A stretch of 64,000 nucleotides of DNA from Rhopalosiphum padi (lineage: Eukaryota; Arthropoda; Insecta; Hemiptera; Aphididae): contig NC_083598.1 in assembly GCF_020882245.1 (NCBI RefSeq), forward strand, positions 28,433,858-28,497,857, read 5' to 3'. Both the position numbers and the translations under genes were made by a program. The notes below the pieces were generated by a model. It saw nothing but the letters and a program-made list of their open reading frames with translations, was not told the DNA's origin and did no database searches. How positions within the stretch are numbered: the stretch's first letter is position 1; each line of letters opens with the position of its first letter. Shown one piece after another: positions 26,861 through 40,600 of this stretch.

Positions 26861-27859
26861 CTGAGAAACTACAAAATAAATCTTCATTTTCATAAGTCCA
26901 ACAATTAACACCCAATATTTTATAGAAATACAATTATACAATGTAAATATTTTATATGCATTTTAAAATTGATTTAAGTCTTTAGAACTATAAGAAATTA
27001 TAACTGAAATTTTCTTAAATATTAATTTTTTACTGCATGTAGGTATGTACTTAAAAATTGAATTACATTGAAATGTCCATAATATTAAATTAAATTTAGT
27101 AAAATGTTATATAATATGTTATCGTTGCTATAATCTGGGAATTAGACGAATAAACAATTAATTTAAAAGGATATTGATTATTTTTTGTTTCATTGTTGAC
27201 AGTTTAATAATTTTATTTTTATATTATAATATATTAGATGTTTTTAAGGTTGTTATAGTTTATCTTACCACATATTATGTACAATTTATAACCCATCGAG
27301 TTCATTTTGGCACTAGGAAATGGTTTAGATTTTAAAAAAAAAACTGTGATCAAATAACTATACTATATATTGAAATAATATTGTAATCCTATTTTCTATC
27401 ATCATTCGTGAGATCGGTTTTAAAATATAATATGGTTTTTGGACCAGTGATTTTTTTTTTCAAATCTTAACGGTTGTCGAGTGCTTAGATGAACAGAACG
27501 GATTATATTATGATATAAAGTGTTTATTTAACTTATGTGAATTTAAATGGCGTTTTGACAACGATTTTTGGAATATCGTATCGTCAGTGTACCTATGATG
27601 TACCTATAAATAGTAAATCGTAATATTACCAATTCGCCGTTTGAAGAACCAAACAAATGTTCCGGTGTTATTGCTGGACTTTCACACCGTGAATTGTGGT
27701 CATATCAAAAACAATATTAACGATAATTCTTCATTGGTACATCATAATGTTATGATATTATAAAATAATTATGACGAAAAAAACGCGTCCAAGTAGCAGT
27801 ACGGTCGTCGTAATCGACAGGAAAAATTCAAATCACTTTAAACAACAGCATGCATAAGT

Positions 27860-28700
27860 ACGTAGATTATTCTACATGCACGCGAATGCGATAGGTGTGG
27901 GTAGGCGTGGGTGTGTGGTGTGTTACGGTACGCGTACGTGTAAGCATAATTGTATGTATGCGTGTCGTCTTGGAGCGTTAGCGAAGCGTATTGAGCTTTC
28001 GCGCGCACGTGCTGGTTGCTGGTTGCCGGTTGTCACGTATATATTGCGGTGCGCGCGCAGGTGAGGAATACACGCGCGCGCGCGCGCCCGCCACCGGCAG
28101 ACATATATCCACTGAGCACGACTGCGTGAGTCAGATTCGGCGGAGCGGTACAGCAGCCCCACCGGCAGGACGGGGACGTGGAGGTGGTGAACAAACGGAA
28201 AAAGGAGCGAGAAACGTTTACGGTTAGGCTGTCGCTGTATACACCCCACACGCATATGCGGTGGTGTCGCCAGGAGTCTTTTCTCGGTGTGCGTTTGCGC
28301 CCGCACCGCCGTCACACCGGTGGTGGCGTGTGAACGTAATAATAATAATAATAATAATGGGTATGTACGTGTGGCAGAGGCCGGGTGGGATGTGTTTGGC
28401 TGTGGGGAAGCCGTATATATTGGTTGGGGGTTGTTTGGAGCGCGCGCGGCCGGCTGACGCGTGGGTAGCCGTTGTCACAGACGCCGACGCCGGCGGCCGA
28501 CACAGGCGCGCGCGGTTCAGACGACAGTGGCGGTGTTCGTGCGCACCGCCAGTGGAATCAATACCGCCGCCGCGGCCAATCCATCGGTTTTCGACCGCAC
28601 GGCGCCGAGGCGCCGTCGACACGTCGCACCACCACCACCACCACCACCACCACCGCTACCACTGCCACTCACCCGGTGAGCGTGTTCAGGTGTGTGTGAC
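27860..28700. promoter_or_regulatory. CpG-rich promoter-like island
   Basis: Dense CpG and alternating CG runs (for example around 28070-28090) in an AT-rich setting. Plus-strand donor-like sites occur after 28060 (GCAG|GTGAGG) and 28675 (CCCG|GTGAGC). A minus-strand donor (CGG|GTGAGTG) ends at 28673, so the two strands share one overlapping donor-like motif. A TATATATT box lies near 28037. All frames here are low-complexity (poly-His, poly-Pro, poly-Thr, poly-Gly from a (CAC)n tract) and I do not call them proteins. This is likely a promoter and 5' untranslated exon region, possibly bidirectional. Confidence 0.4.
28627..28654. repeat. (CAC)n microsatellite
   Basis: Nine uninterrupted CAC/ACC units that generate poly-His, poly-Pro and poly-Thr frames on the plus strand. 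Confidence 0.9.
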
Positions 28701-29149
28701 TTTTTGGGAGTGTGTGCGCATAGGAAAAATTCGTCCATCTAAACTACAAATGCTTATCAATTAACAATTGTTATTTCAATGTTGTTATAGTACCTAATTA
28801 TATTTATCTGTATTTTTACCTACATTTTTATTTTTTAGAAAAATATCCTACTTCATGTTATGAAATTAAAAATGTACCTAGGTTGTGATTTAAAAATCAA
28901 GAGTTGATAAATGGATCAACCAACGTCCGACAAACACAAGAATGAAAAAATAAATGCAATATGAAATATTAGAGTTGCATGTAAGTATAGGTAGTATCTA
29001 ACATTTTTCAAAAAGAATATTTTCGAAAAGATTGTTTCGTATTGTGTATATATTATTCTGTAGATAATATAATACATAAGTATATATATTTTTTAATATT
29101 AAATAAAATGTTTAAGACAATATCACGATAAAAGTACTACTATAGGATT

Positions 29150-29420
29150 TGTGGTGGTAGAATTCCGGGTGCTAAATGGTGAGCACCCTTATAGCCCTTG
29201 CGCCTCTGTGTTTGCTGTATAATATACTGTATGGATTTTTGGTCGAGGCGGGAGCGGTAGGCGTTGGTCGCCTATGTAGTATTCCGAGGGTTTCGTGGCT
29301 GATATGCCCCCAGGGCGGAGGGAGAATAAAACCATGCTCGGTGTAATAGGTTATACCAGGGTCGTGAAGAACGATGCGGGTTAGTGGTGACGGGGTAAAC
29401 GTGAACGCGACAAACTCTTT
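29150..29420. other. GC-richer block of unknown nature
   Basis: Base composition is clearly higher in G than the surroundings (for example 'ggtcgaggcgggagcggtagg' and 'ccccagggcggaggg'). No protein, tRNA or rRNA pattern was recognised. It may be part of the 28-kb promoter region or an old transposon piece. Confidence 0.3.
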
Positions 29421-30826
29421 CCTTATATAATATATAATATGTATCGTATTATTATTGTATACGCATTAGTACATTACCCTTTCGCATAATATAAGTGCAG
29501 GGTGTCTCACGAACGGGCGAATATTGTGTTAGGTAGGTAGGTAATAATTATAATTTATGATATATTATTATATTATAGTAAAATTATGTATGTACGGAAT
29601 ACGGATGAATAAACACAATGCATTCATAGGCAGTATTAGGGCGGGTAAGACGAAATTATATATCCTATATTTTATATTATATGACGTATATTTTTCCATG
29701 TCACGCGGTCTTAAGTCAAGCTAAATTTGCAAGTGATTCGAAACGTATAATATTTGATTCCATATAGTGGCTAGTTGGCTAGTACCTAATATACTAGGAA
29801 TATTTTATTCAAATGAGCAACGTATAGCAGAAATAAACTAAATACACAACATAGCTACAGTCCTCAAATTGAAAAAAAGTATTTAAAGAACGATATGGCA
29901 ATATGACTACGTTAGAAATAATAATAATTATGATTGGAATATCTGCAGTATGTCAGTATACCTAATAAAAGTAATATTATGAATTTTTATGAATTATTAT
30001 TGAATATTATGATTATTAGTTATTTTTATCAATTCAATATCAATATAAAATATATTATACGAGTATACATAATAAATTGTAATATAGATTATAGGTATAT
30101 AAGTATAGTTTATAAATAATAATAACTATGACGTATTGATCTTTAAATAACAAGAAAAAAAGGTGTTGAATGTAAATAATTACATATTGAAGAAACATTG
30201 ATAAAAACTATCCATAAATTATCTGAATGGAAACAATTTATTAGTTATTAGTTAGTTGTAGTGTTATATATTATAAGGTTCAAATTATTTAAATATAAAA
30301 ACATAACCTTCCATTTTAAAATTTTAGTTAGGTACTTAATTTTTTTTTTCTTGCTACCTTTGAATTTGAAATATTTCGCCATATTATTACATAGATGCTA
30401 AATCGTTTTATAGTTATATAACAACTCTAGACAATATATTATAAATATACAGTATAGTCTATCTCTATATTATGATTATAATAACATTTTCATTTGAAAA
30501 ATAAATTTTCACATTAATACGCAATGTACATTTTCATACGTGAATGTATTATATACATATTTACCAAGCAAATACCTAGTTTGACCTTACACGCGTATAC
30601 AATGTGATGTAGCGAAAAAAATCAATGAACATGTAAACTTACAAAAACGTATTTCGGTCAAGTTGTCTCGTCAGTTTTCAAACTCTTATCATGACAAGAG
30701 TACTAAGAAAAAAGTAATAGTAATTGATTTTGTTAAAAAATCTGCTCAAACTGTACACACATTCTATAATGTATTTCATTAAAAGATATTTAAATATATT
30801 ATTACATCGTATTTTATATTAAACTG

Positions 30827-31003
30827 AATATATAATTATTGGAATTGGCTGACGGACGTGTTCGTGAAGTTCCCATCTAAAGTTGTAACAAGCGTAATTA
30901 GGAAGGGGCGTGTTGCGCGATGGTTTCTACAAACCCTGCAGTATGAGAATTGGTTGGACGTTGGACAAATTGCTCGTCTTTGTGAGCCATTCTTAAATTC
31001 GTA
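30827..31003 (+). other. coding-like fragment without splice borders
   Basis: A GC-richer island with a plus-strand open frame of about 58 codons ending in TAA (contains SKVVTSVIRKGRVARWFLQT and IARLCEPFLNS). Its residue composition looks like real protein, but it has no start codon, and no AG acceptor lies between the upstream in-frame stop and the frame. On the minus strand a 30-codon frame from an ATG overlaps it. A decayed gene or transposon fragment is the simplest reading; no family was recognised. Confidence 0.25.
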
Positions 31004-31579
31004 AGCTCAACATCGTTATAATTATTTATACACATTTAAATGAAGCCCTTAATAAATAAAAATAACTAATAAGCATAATTATATGTTACGTGCATCAAAT
31101 AAAGTGTGGTGCTCTGTAGTACTCGCCAGTTACCACTATCAAATTAATACCCGTTATTGGTCATAAAAATAAAAATATATGATAACTTTGTAGAACTATG
31201 AGTGTTATTAAAAGAAAGATGAAGGTATTTTTTTACCTTTTCTCATAATCTTTTATTTTTCTCCCACAATACAAATTATATATTATATTTTATATTATAC
31301 CGAGACGAAACCTTTTAAGAAATTGGTAAAATAACATACTACATATTATGGTTAACTTAGTTGAAATTTCTAATTTATCCAATTACCTATAATATTAATA
31401 TTCTAAAATTTAGTATGTAATATTGAATAGTATTTTAAAAATCTTAAAAGAATCCGAGCAAGCTAGCTTCTTTATTATATAATTTATGTATTAAAAGAAA
31501 GGTGTATTGTGGTATTCTTATCATAATTATAAATTTAATTATAATACCTATTTAATAATATTATTTAATGTTGCATTCT

Positions 31580-31585
31580 TTTATT
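31580..31585 (-). terminator. candidate polyadenylation signal of the HMG-box gene
   Basis: AATAAA on the minus strand, 71 bases after the TAA stop. It supports termination here, but such hexamers are common in AT-rich DNA. Confidence 0.3.
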
Positions 31586-31655
31586 ATAAAGTTATATTAT
31601 ATTATAAACTATTTATGATATTTAAATAAGTTATAATATTATCTATTTTAATAAA

Positions 31656-34572
31656 TTAATCAGTAATAGCCAATAGGTAAACTCTTAATTTTAACCAATC
31701 AAAATTATTACCTGCATGACATGGAAGTTCTGGTAGATTGTACATCGTGCGAGCTTTAGTTGCAGTTTCATAATATTTATGTTTGTCTCTGATGTTTAAA
31801 TGTTTCCACATATAGTTGAGTCTAACAAGTTTAAAATAGTAAAAGAAACTATTAATAATCATAATCATAATGGATTTAAATAAGTTTTAAAAATTTTAAT
31901 AAAATTCATCGAAAAATTACTTTAAAAACTTTACAAAATGTTATTTTTATTTTCTTTTATAGTATTGTAAGAGTATAACAATTTCATATAAAAAAAACTT
32001 AGGAACTCGCTAAGCTGTATAGTAGATTTTGAGTTAACTTTATTGACCGTTATTATTGAGTAGTTCACTGTAATGGGCATACTATCTACATGTTAAATTT
32101 GAATTGACAAATCATTGTATGTGTATGAAAAACTATTCTGAGTGGAGATGATGTGTCAATCTTTATTTGTAAAAATATTTTATGATATATTTTTATCACT
32201 ATAAATTAGAAGTTATTTTTTTTTTTAATAGTAATACTATAGTTTGTACCTTTGTTATACTTGAACTAAGTAATTTTTTACAAAATCATATAATTGAAAA
32301 TATTACATCAGAAGTATTATTATTAGGCTAGGTAATAAGTTATTGACTAAAAAGTTATGTGTTATAAATTATAACTTGGTATTGATTCGTAGATTATAAC
32401 TTATAATTTACAAATCAAAACTAAACTAAAAACTTAAACTTAATTATAACTTATAATTAATATATTGTAGAATGATTATATTTATATTTAATATTATCTA
32501 TGGCATGTTAAGTCACTAATCAGTAATCACTATTCACTATTACGGAAATCTAATAAAATATTATTATAAACTAAGTATGTAAATACTAAATACTGTTTAA
32601 ATCAACTATTGGAAAAACTGTTTTCAGTAACTTAATGTGTTAAATTGTTAATCAACTTAACTGATTATTAGATAATCGAACATTTGACTAGGTACTCATG
32701 TTTTGATGAAAATTAAATTAATTAGTAAACAATTATTTTTAATTTTGCATAACAATTTCTTTATCATTTAACATCTTATGATATAATTAGGTATTAGTTT
32801 GGGTTAGTCAGAAAACTGATGATTAAGTATTTTCATAGTGTATTTATGCATGTTAACATTTACAATTTTTTAATTTTTAGTATTCTTATATGAATATCAA
32901 TGTTAATAGAATAGATTTTTATACTTTTTATAACTATTATTATGACAATACTGTAACTAGCTATTGGTTTGTAATAAATTCATAGAAATTATGGATACTC
33001 TTTTAAATTCTGCAGGATAACCAGAATAATGTTATTTGTATACATTTATTTAGTTATACACATATAATATAAGTTAAAAGACGATAAAAATATTTTTAAA
33101 CTACATTTAATCTTTCAAATCTACCTACTTTATAGTTTATGAAAATTAATTTTAGTATATAATAATAATTCATCAATTTTATTACTTAAGGGTTGGATTG
33201 TTTTTACATAGTTTTCGACCTCTACCCTCCTCTAAATGTCATCTATAATATCAACACGTTTATCATAGTGGTGTTTTATTAATCGGCCATTATGTTTATT
33301 TATTATCATTTTATACTAGGCACTTGTTGTTCAGCTACGCAATCTGCACAAATCGTCCAAGTTTTATTTTTTCTTTCAATATGTTACAGTTTATTTGGAT
33401 TTTGGATAGTGTTTTTATTAAACTTGTATCAAAGTTTCCTTTAAGTAACAACTTTTATAACATCAGTTTTACGATAAGACGTGTTTCTAAGATTTTGAAA
33501 AGGAAAACGGTAACGTGTGGTTAAATATACATGAAAAAAATGTCTGGTCATTCATTGACGCGAAATATTCTATAGCAAACCGAAAGGATATCAAGTATAA
33601 TATTAAGAAAAAAAAAATCAGAAAAAAACATTGTAATTATTTTGTCATGATAACGTTTTACATTATCAATAAAAAAAAAGTTGTAAGGATTGAATGGAAT
33701 TTTTATTTTAAATAATTTATATTATCTATATTGTTATAAGAATATGTTTTCGATTAATAAATAATAATGTAGGTATCGGTCTTTTTATTTTTAATAACTA
33801 TTAACTGATAGTATATAATGTATTATATATATATATATATACTATAATAATACAATACTTTTAGTTTATGATAGGTATATTATTACAGAAATATATGAGA
33901 ATAAACTATTGTTTTATAAAAGCTTAAAAATATTGTGTAATTTATTTAAACTGTTTTAAGTTACTTTTGAATACTGGCTACTTATTGTTCTTATCTAATT
34001 TACATAGGTACTATATACGTAAGTCTCATATTAAAAACTGTTATCATGAAGTGTGAAATGTACGATATTTTTTTTAAATAATAATACCTACTATTTCATT
34101 ATTTTTATATCAATAATAAATTAATAAGTAACTGAAAATAATCTACATAGGTAGGTATAACTTTTAATTTAATACTATCGCCTCGATCGATAAATTAATA
34201 TAAAATATATAATATGTTTAAATGTTTAATGTTAAGAACTATTTTTGGTGTAAATACTTACATAGTTTTATGATAAGTTTCACTTTTATGAGGATATAAG
34301 TAATTAAGCTGTTTGCGAAAATCTTCACAGAATATATAAAATGAGCTGAAGCTCAAATTTGCCCTGGCTCGACCATACACTCGCTTCCCAGCTTTATTCT
34401 CATTGGCAATTGATTTCGATTGATGTATTGTATTATCATTAATAGACGTAGATAACTCTGGTTGTAATGCAATGTCGAGTTTTGGCTCGATTTCTGGTTT
34501 TGACACGATTTCTGATTTTGGTAAAAATGTTGATTTTTTCTCAGGAATATCTTCATTATTGATGAAATACAT
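31656..34572 (-). CDS. HMG-box protein, two coding exons
   Basis: Coding exons 34572-34262 and 31821-31656 join in phase across a 2.4-kb intron (donor GTAAGT, acceptor TTGTTAG) to give 158 residues. The N-terminal 70 or so residues are acidic and Ser/Glu/Lys-rich without a domain. An HMG box follows at about residues 73-135: the first helix carries SFSSFYIFCEDFRKQL, and the last carries YMWKHLNIRDKHKYYETATK with the usual Trp, Lys and Tyr-Tyr. The intron splits the box between helices 1 and 2. HMG boxes bind DNA and act in chromatin or transcription. The box diverges from classical HMGB, so no specific orthologue is named. The 3' end is uncertain: reading on reaches TAA at 31656 with an AATAAA at 31585-31580, but a donor (GCAG|GTAATA) inside the last exon could splice onward. 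Confidence 0.62.
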
Positions 34573-37500
34573 TGTGTATTATCACTAACATCAAATTTTG
34601 AATTGACTATATACCTTCATATGTTTTGAACAAATCAAAACATTTTTGTATTTCAGTTATAAAAATGATTTAAAATTAAACTAGGTGTATGTAATTAAAA
34701 ATTGTATTTACCTGTGTTTAAGTTTATCGAATATATTTATATTTTATTCATCCGGATATAAATTCCAATAATTGATTTATCGTTAGAAGATTAACAATAA
34801 ATAATAACGTTTTATTCAACATAATAGATAGTTACGATAAAAAAACATCTCTTAACGATTTTCCAAATGACGGAAAATGGGGTGCACATAGAGACAAAGA
34901 GTACATGAACGATGAGCATCATGGAAGAAAAATATGTTCAACGTTGTTCGTAAATATGAAAAACATTGTATTAAAAATTGTTCCAATAGATAAATTTAGA
35001 TTAAAACATTTTACTATTTATTATGCATGTACATGGTTTTATTGAGGGATATGATATTGATTAACTTGTGTGTACAAATATGTAGGTTACTTACATAAAT
35101 TATAATAATTATTATAAAAAATAAATATATTATAATAATATCTATGTCCAATTAATATAATAATTTATACGAAAAATACAATTTTAACAAACATCAATGG
35201 TGTAAATAATAATAACTTCGACGTAGGTGGATTCGTGGATTGTCTTATAAATTATATTTTATACCTAAGTACGTCTTAATAAATATATTTTTCCATATTT
35301 TATTTTCAAGTGTTGGTTATGACTTATAATTATTATGACATTATATATTTATATGATTATACAAATGCATTATATGTAGGTACACAGTACACTTAACAGA
35401 AGAACGTTATAAATTATATCTATTATTGAAAACTACCCACTATAATTTTGCAAAAATATTACATTTAAACAATCAATTCTAAATTACAATAATAAGCGGA
35501 ATAGATCAATTTTCAAAAATATTATCTGTCTATGACAAAGTAATAATATTATAATATATTAAGATTGGGTTAGGATAGGTATGTATTACCTATAGCCTAT
35601 AATTATAGGAATACCTATATATTGTGTTGGACAATAGTATATATCTATAATAAGTGTCCCTAAGTCATACTTGAAAATTTAAATCTCAACAGCGGCCAGC
35701 GAAATTTATTTACGACAAATCCACAACTTCCTTATATATCATAGAGGTATGTACATTTTAGTATGCTATCCCCTCGACTGTTGCATTTGATTATTAACAA
35801 ACTTCAATTATGTAACTAACATAATTATAGCGCAATATAACTAATTAATTATTTACTCGTACCTCAGACATAATCAGCTATCCGTTAAAAATGTACTTAT
35901 GTAAAATATTGTTATTAAAATAATAATAAATATTTAGTACCAACAGCGTACTGTGCAAGAGATTGGGTTGATCGGGTTAGAGTGTAGATGACTAGATGAG
36001 TACTGAGTAATGAGTAAGAATCCGAGGCATAACTGAAAATAACATCGACCAGAACTCAAAATATTAATTACAATATTGTTTATTTAATTTTGCATAACTG
36101 CATGCGCCATCTATGTGTTGATATTATAGCTATTCTGCGTCGAGCGCAAAATATTAATTCATTTTCCGACACACCGCGCAACGGCGATGATATCATTCAT
36201 AATATCTATATAACTATACTATATGATATAAATTACGGTCATGAAGAAGTTTTAATGGTTACGATCACGGTCCAAGAAATACTCATAATATAGTGTAGAT
36301 ATCTTTTCGTGAAATAAATACGATAACCGATGATGTTATTTAATATTTTAATCAATGCTCCGCGTGTGCGAAGATTATAGGTTTTAAAAATAAAAATTTT
36401 TATTTTTGAAAAACGTTAATCTATTCGAATAACGTTCGATAAATTGAAACAACGAACTTTATTTACTTATATTAATATTATATTTAATTACTATTAACTT
36501 TATTTAACGAAATTTAATAAGAGACATGAATATACACTAGACTACTAGAGGAAGTCACACAGTTGAGATCGCCTAATGCAATTTTATATTATTTAAATAT
36601 TTGTGTGTTAGGTCACGGAACCAATTCTGTTCAAGGTGTCTGTTTTGTTTAGGTAGGTGAGTGAAAAAAAATTACTTACAAGCTGGTTAGAACTGCATTG
36701 AAATGTTGCGTTGAAGCATTCGTAAAAAAATGTAGCAGTTTTATTGTTTGAACAAATTTTAAGGTCAACTACCCAATATTATACCTAATAATTAAAAGTA
36801 AAAAATGTTTTAACTCGAAATTATAAAGTAAAGTTTACACATTTTAATTTTAAATATCTATTGTATTAACAGTCATTATAAATTTTAATTTTTAATCAAA
36901 TAAATTTAATTACCAATTGATCATATAATACGCCAATAGTACCTAGTACCTACCGATAGTAGGTACATATTAACTTGTAACATTATAATTACGATAATCT
37001 ATTAATGTTTTAAGACTCAAGATTTAAATAATTAATTACGCAGGTAAATAATTATTTTTAAGCAAAAATTAATTCGTAAGTAAGAAGTTAATTGTATACC
37101 TTTAATTTTAAAGTATTAGGTAATTTAATTTGACCTAGGTAACTACATCCATGTAAATTATTGTATGTATATAATTAGTTAGATATCAGTGTATATCATT
37201 TACAATAAATATATAAACACCAATAGAATATTTCAATATTAGAAATATTCAAATATGTATAGGATTAAATAAAAACAAATTAAATTATACGAAAAACGTT
37301 TGGTTTGAAACTTTATTGAAAATATTAACTACATATTATTTTAGGACAATATAGACTATATATAGTATAATCATACTATTCTATGATTTGTATTATTTAT
37401 TTGTTGGATTCTCATTACTATTAAAAAAAACCTGTATTGTATCATTTATAAAATGTTGGAAATCTTTAATATTTATTAAAATAATTTGTGAAACATCAAA

Positions 37501-37617
37501 TAGGTATTTATCAAATAATTTAAACTGAATTAAACATTAAACATTAAATTAATTGAAGAAATGAAAAAAGAAAATAATAAATATTTTTGGTTTATAAAGT
37601 AAAAAATAATTATTAAA
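34573..37617. other. intergenic, HMG-box gene upstream and CDA downstream flank
   Basis: No coding block supported. A moderately CpG-containing patch at about 35940-36260 (for example 'cgacacaccgcgcaacggcg') might be the promoter or a 5' untranslated exon of the minus-strand HMG-box gene. The frame running through it has no recognisable content. The right end (about 37.3-37.6 kb) is the likely 3' untranslated region of the deacetylase gene. Confidence 0.4.
37472..37477 (-). terminator. candidate polyadenylation signal of the deacetylase gene
   Basis: AATAAA on the minus strand about 140 bases beyond the stop codon. Further copies lie at 37401-37396 and 37317-37312. Which one is used cannot be told from sequence. 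Confidence 0.3.
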
Positions 37618-40600
37618 CTATTTTCTGTTGTCTGGAGAGTACACATCGGCTCCAGCAACACCAGTTCCTTTTGAATCACCTAGCCATGGATATTTCCTTG
37701 GACATTCCTTACACGTGGATAAATACCTGAAATCGTCATAATATTTATTAATTATTTTTTTTCTTCTAAAATACTATAAAGCTATTGTATTTTGATACAT
37801 CTACCTACTTAAATTTTAAAAATATATTAATTTATAAATTATTTAATAGATTTCGTGTAAATAAATTATATGGTTAAGTTTGGAAAACATTTAAAAACCA
37901 TTAAAACTGCAAATTTATACTTAAATTTCTTATTTTAGTATATCACTTATAGATATAATTTATAGATAATGCAATTAATGAATACAGGCAATATTCGATA
38001 CTCAATAAGTGATAGTGATCGCCTGTTTTTGACTCACCATCAACTATCAAAGTAATAAAAATTGCGAATGCACTCAATGCTAACTGCCATATATTTATGA
38101 TATTTTTTATTTTTATTACCTTGAAATTTCTAAATTTTCAAAAAAATTTGTATCCATTACATTCGTTTTGGTTACTTAACTACTTAGTATTTAGGTATAA
38201 AAATTATACATATTACGAATTAAACTTGAATATAACTTCATATTTATATTGCTCAATAAACATTTATCATTGTTTAAGATGCTCGATTCATATGTGCGAT
38301 TATATATAAATATACATTACCTACTTAGTGCTTATAATAGGTATTCAATACTTAAATACATTGTTCGAACATTATATAAAAATCTTAGTTTTCTATTTAG
38401 CACGTAACATAATATAATATATAGATTATAATAAATTACCTTGTTCCGGATACATTGGTTTCTGGATGCTTAAATGATAATGGACATTTGTTCGGTAAAT
38501 TACAAGGTGGCGAAGGTAATTGTTCAGGTTTATCACACATCCATGGTTCAAATCCAGACAAATCTTTGGTGGTCTTTGGATCAGTCATCCACGTTAATGC
38601 TTGTGTGGTTGTGACAAACCATACGTCCGGCCTAAGTTGAAAATTTAGTTTTAATTAGTTCAGTTTTTATCAACCTTATAATTATAAATATTAATTACTG
38701 TTTATTTGCCCAGTCAATGAACTTATGCAGTCCATCTTCAAGCTCTTTAATTTGGAACCAGTTAGTGTGGAAAGGCATCATGTAAGGCGCCCGATTTTGC
38801 GAATAATACCGTTCGAAATCTTCACGGAGCCATTCGAACACTTCAGTAGCATCATGACTATGCAATACGCATTGATCTAAATACGGACAGTGGCCGCCTT
38901 CGTAAGTCGCCACGTAATGAGCGTTCAAAGGAACTTCCCACGTACCTGTAATATTTATTTGAAAAAATGTAACATTACAATTTACATTACTTAAAAAAAA
39001 AATGAAATGATCAAACTGAAATTGATTATACTTTTTTAATATTTTTTTTTTCTAGAAATTAACCTTTAAATGATTTGGTTGGGCAAGTTCCAGACTTGCA
39101 TTCATGTGGAATCTTATAATCTAAAGAGTATGGCCATATTGGTACCCTAGATGGAGGTATACCGATCGAACTATCATATACGAACCCGTAGTCTTCGATT
39201 ACCTAGAATTAAATTAATATATATTACATTATTGTCTATACTTGAAAAGATTTAAACATTTTCCAGTTGTGTAAATTTTTAAATTTATATATTGAGTTAA
39301 AACTATTAATAAATTATATTAAAGGGAAAGGAAAATCAATTTTCAATAAAAAAAAAAAGTTGAATACAAATCTAAGAAAATCAGTTATACATTGATTGAT
39401 AAAAATAAAATAAAAATTGCATATTATATGAAAGTATATATACAATTTCAAATGTGATAACACACTTTATGTAGAATAAAGAATTCTCAAATTTATTGAA
39501 AAATTTCTATGATCAAATATACATATAAAAAAAAAAGGAAGGATATATGAAGTTATAAGAAATAATATATAATAATATTTTTTATCTTCAATCTATTTTA
39601 TAATCACCTACATAAATATATAAAATATAAAATTTTAAAAACCTCGTATTGTGTGTTTCTACCAGGCTTTAGGAATGGTGCTCTCATGCCAACTATATCA
39701 CTTTTCGTTAAATTTGCAAAGTTGACTAAGATCTCTCTCATTCCAATCATTTCAGCGACCCATTCTTCATATCCTTTATCATGTAATCCTTTTTGTAATC
39801 TATGAATACATAATTAAATTTAAATTAACTTTTTTTTAGATATCAATAATATTTGTTATTAGAATATTGATTTTAAACCACAAAAACAGTAAAATATGAA
39901 TTTCAAATAAAACAAGTTATAAAGCGGATTTTTGTTTAACATTAATTTTAAATTAATTGCTGTTTTAATAATAAATTATAAAATTATTGTAAAATAATGT
40001 TATTAATATTATAATCTTTATTTTTAGAAAGTCTTAAATCTTAATTTAATATAATTCAGGAAATTCATAATCGTAAGACTCCTCGATTTAAATTGTATTT
40101 TAAAAGAAATTTACTCTGTTAGTATGTTTTTTTAAATTAATTAATATCTAAAATATTTAAACAGTAAAAAATAAGCATTAAAAATAAAAACATAAAATTC
40201 AAAATCCAAAATGTTATAAATTTATTTTGCATTACATGTTTCACATTTATAGCTAATAAAGCTTCGCTTTGAACTAGTAAGAAAAAAACAAATGCCATCT
40301 AAATCTGTACTCAGGTACTCTAATTATTATTAATACGTATCAATGTATAATAAACATCATCAATTTAATTTTTCAGTGTTATAAACTACATATAGTTATT
40401 GAAGTTTAGTTTATATATTTATATATACTTACGACACAGTTTCAACACCAATCTCATGGCCTTTGTGTGCGAATTCTTGTACCATATTATAATCACAGTA
40501 TTCGTGTGATATGAAGAATGTACCTTTAATGAGACATCCGTTAGGATTTTTCTTATTATGGGAAAATACTTTTTGATAGTGATCATAATTATTTTGATTC

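Noticed and set aside
27923..28764. Several overlapping 60-170-codon frames on both strands
   Set aside because: Open frames in CpG-rich, stop-poor DNA with poly-His, poly-Pro and poly-Gly from the (CAC)n tract; no frame stands out as protein.
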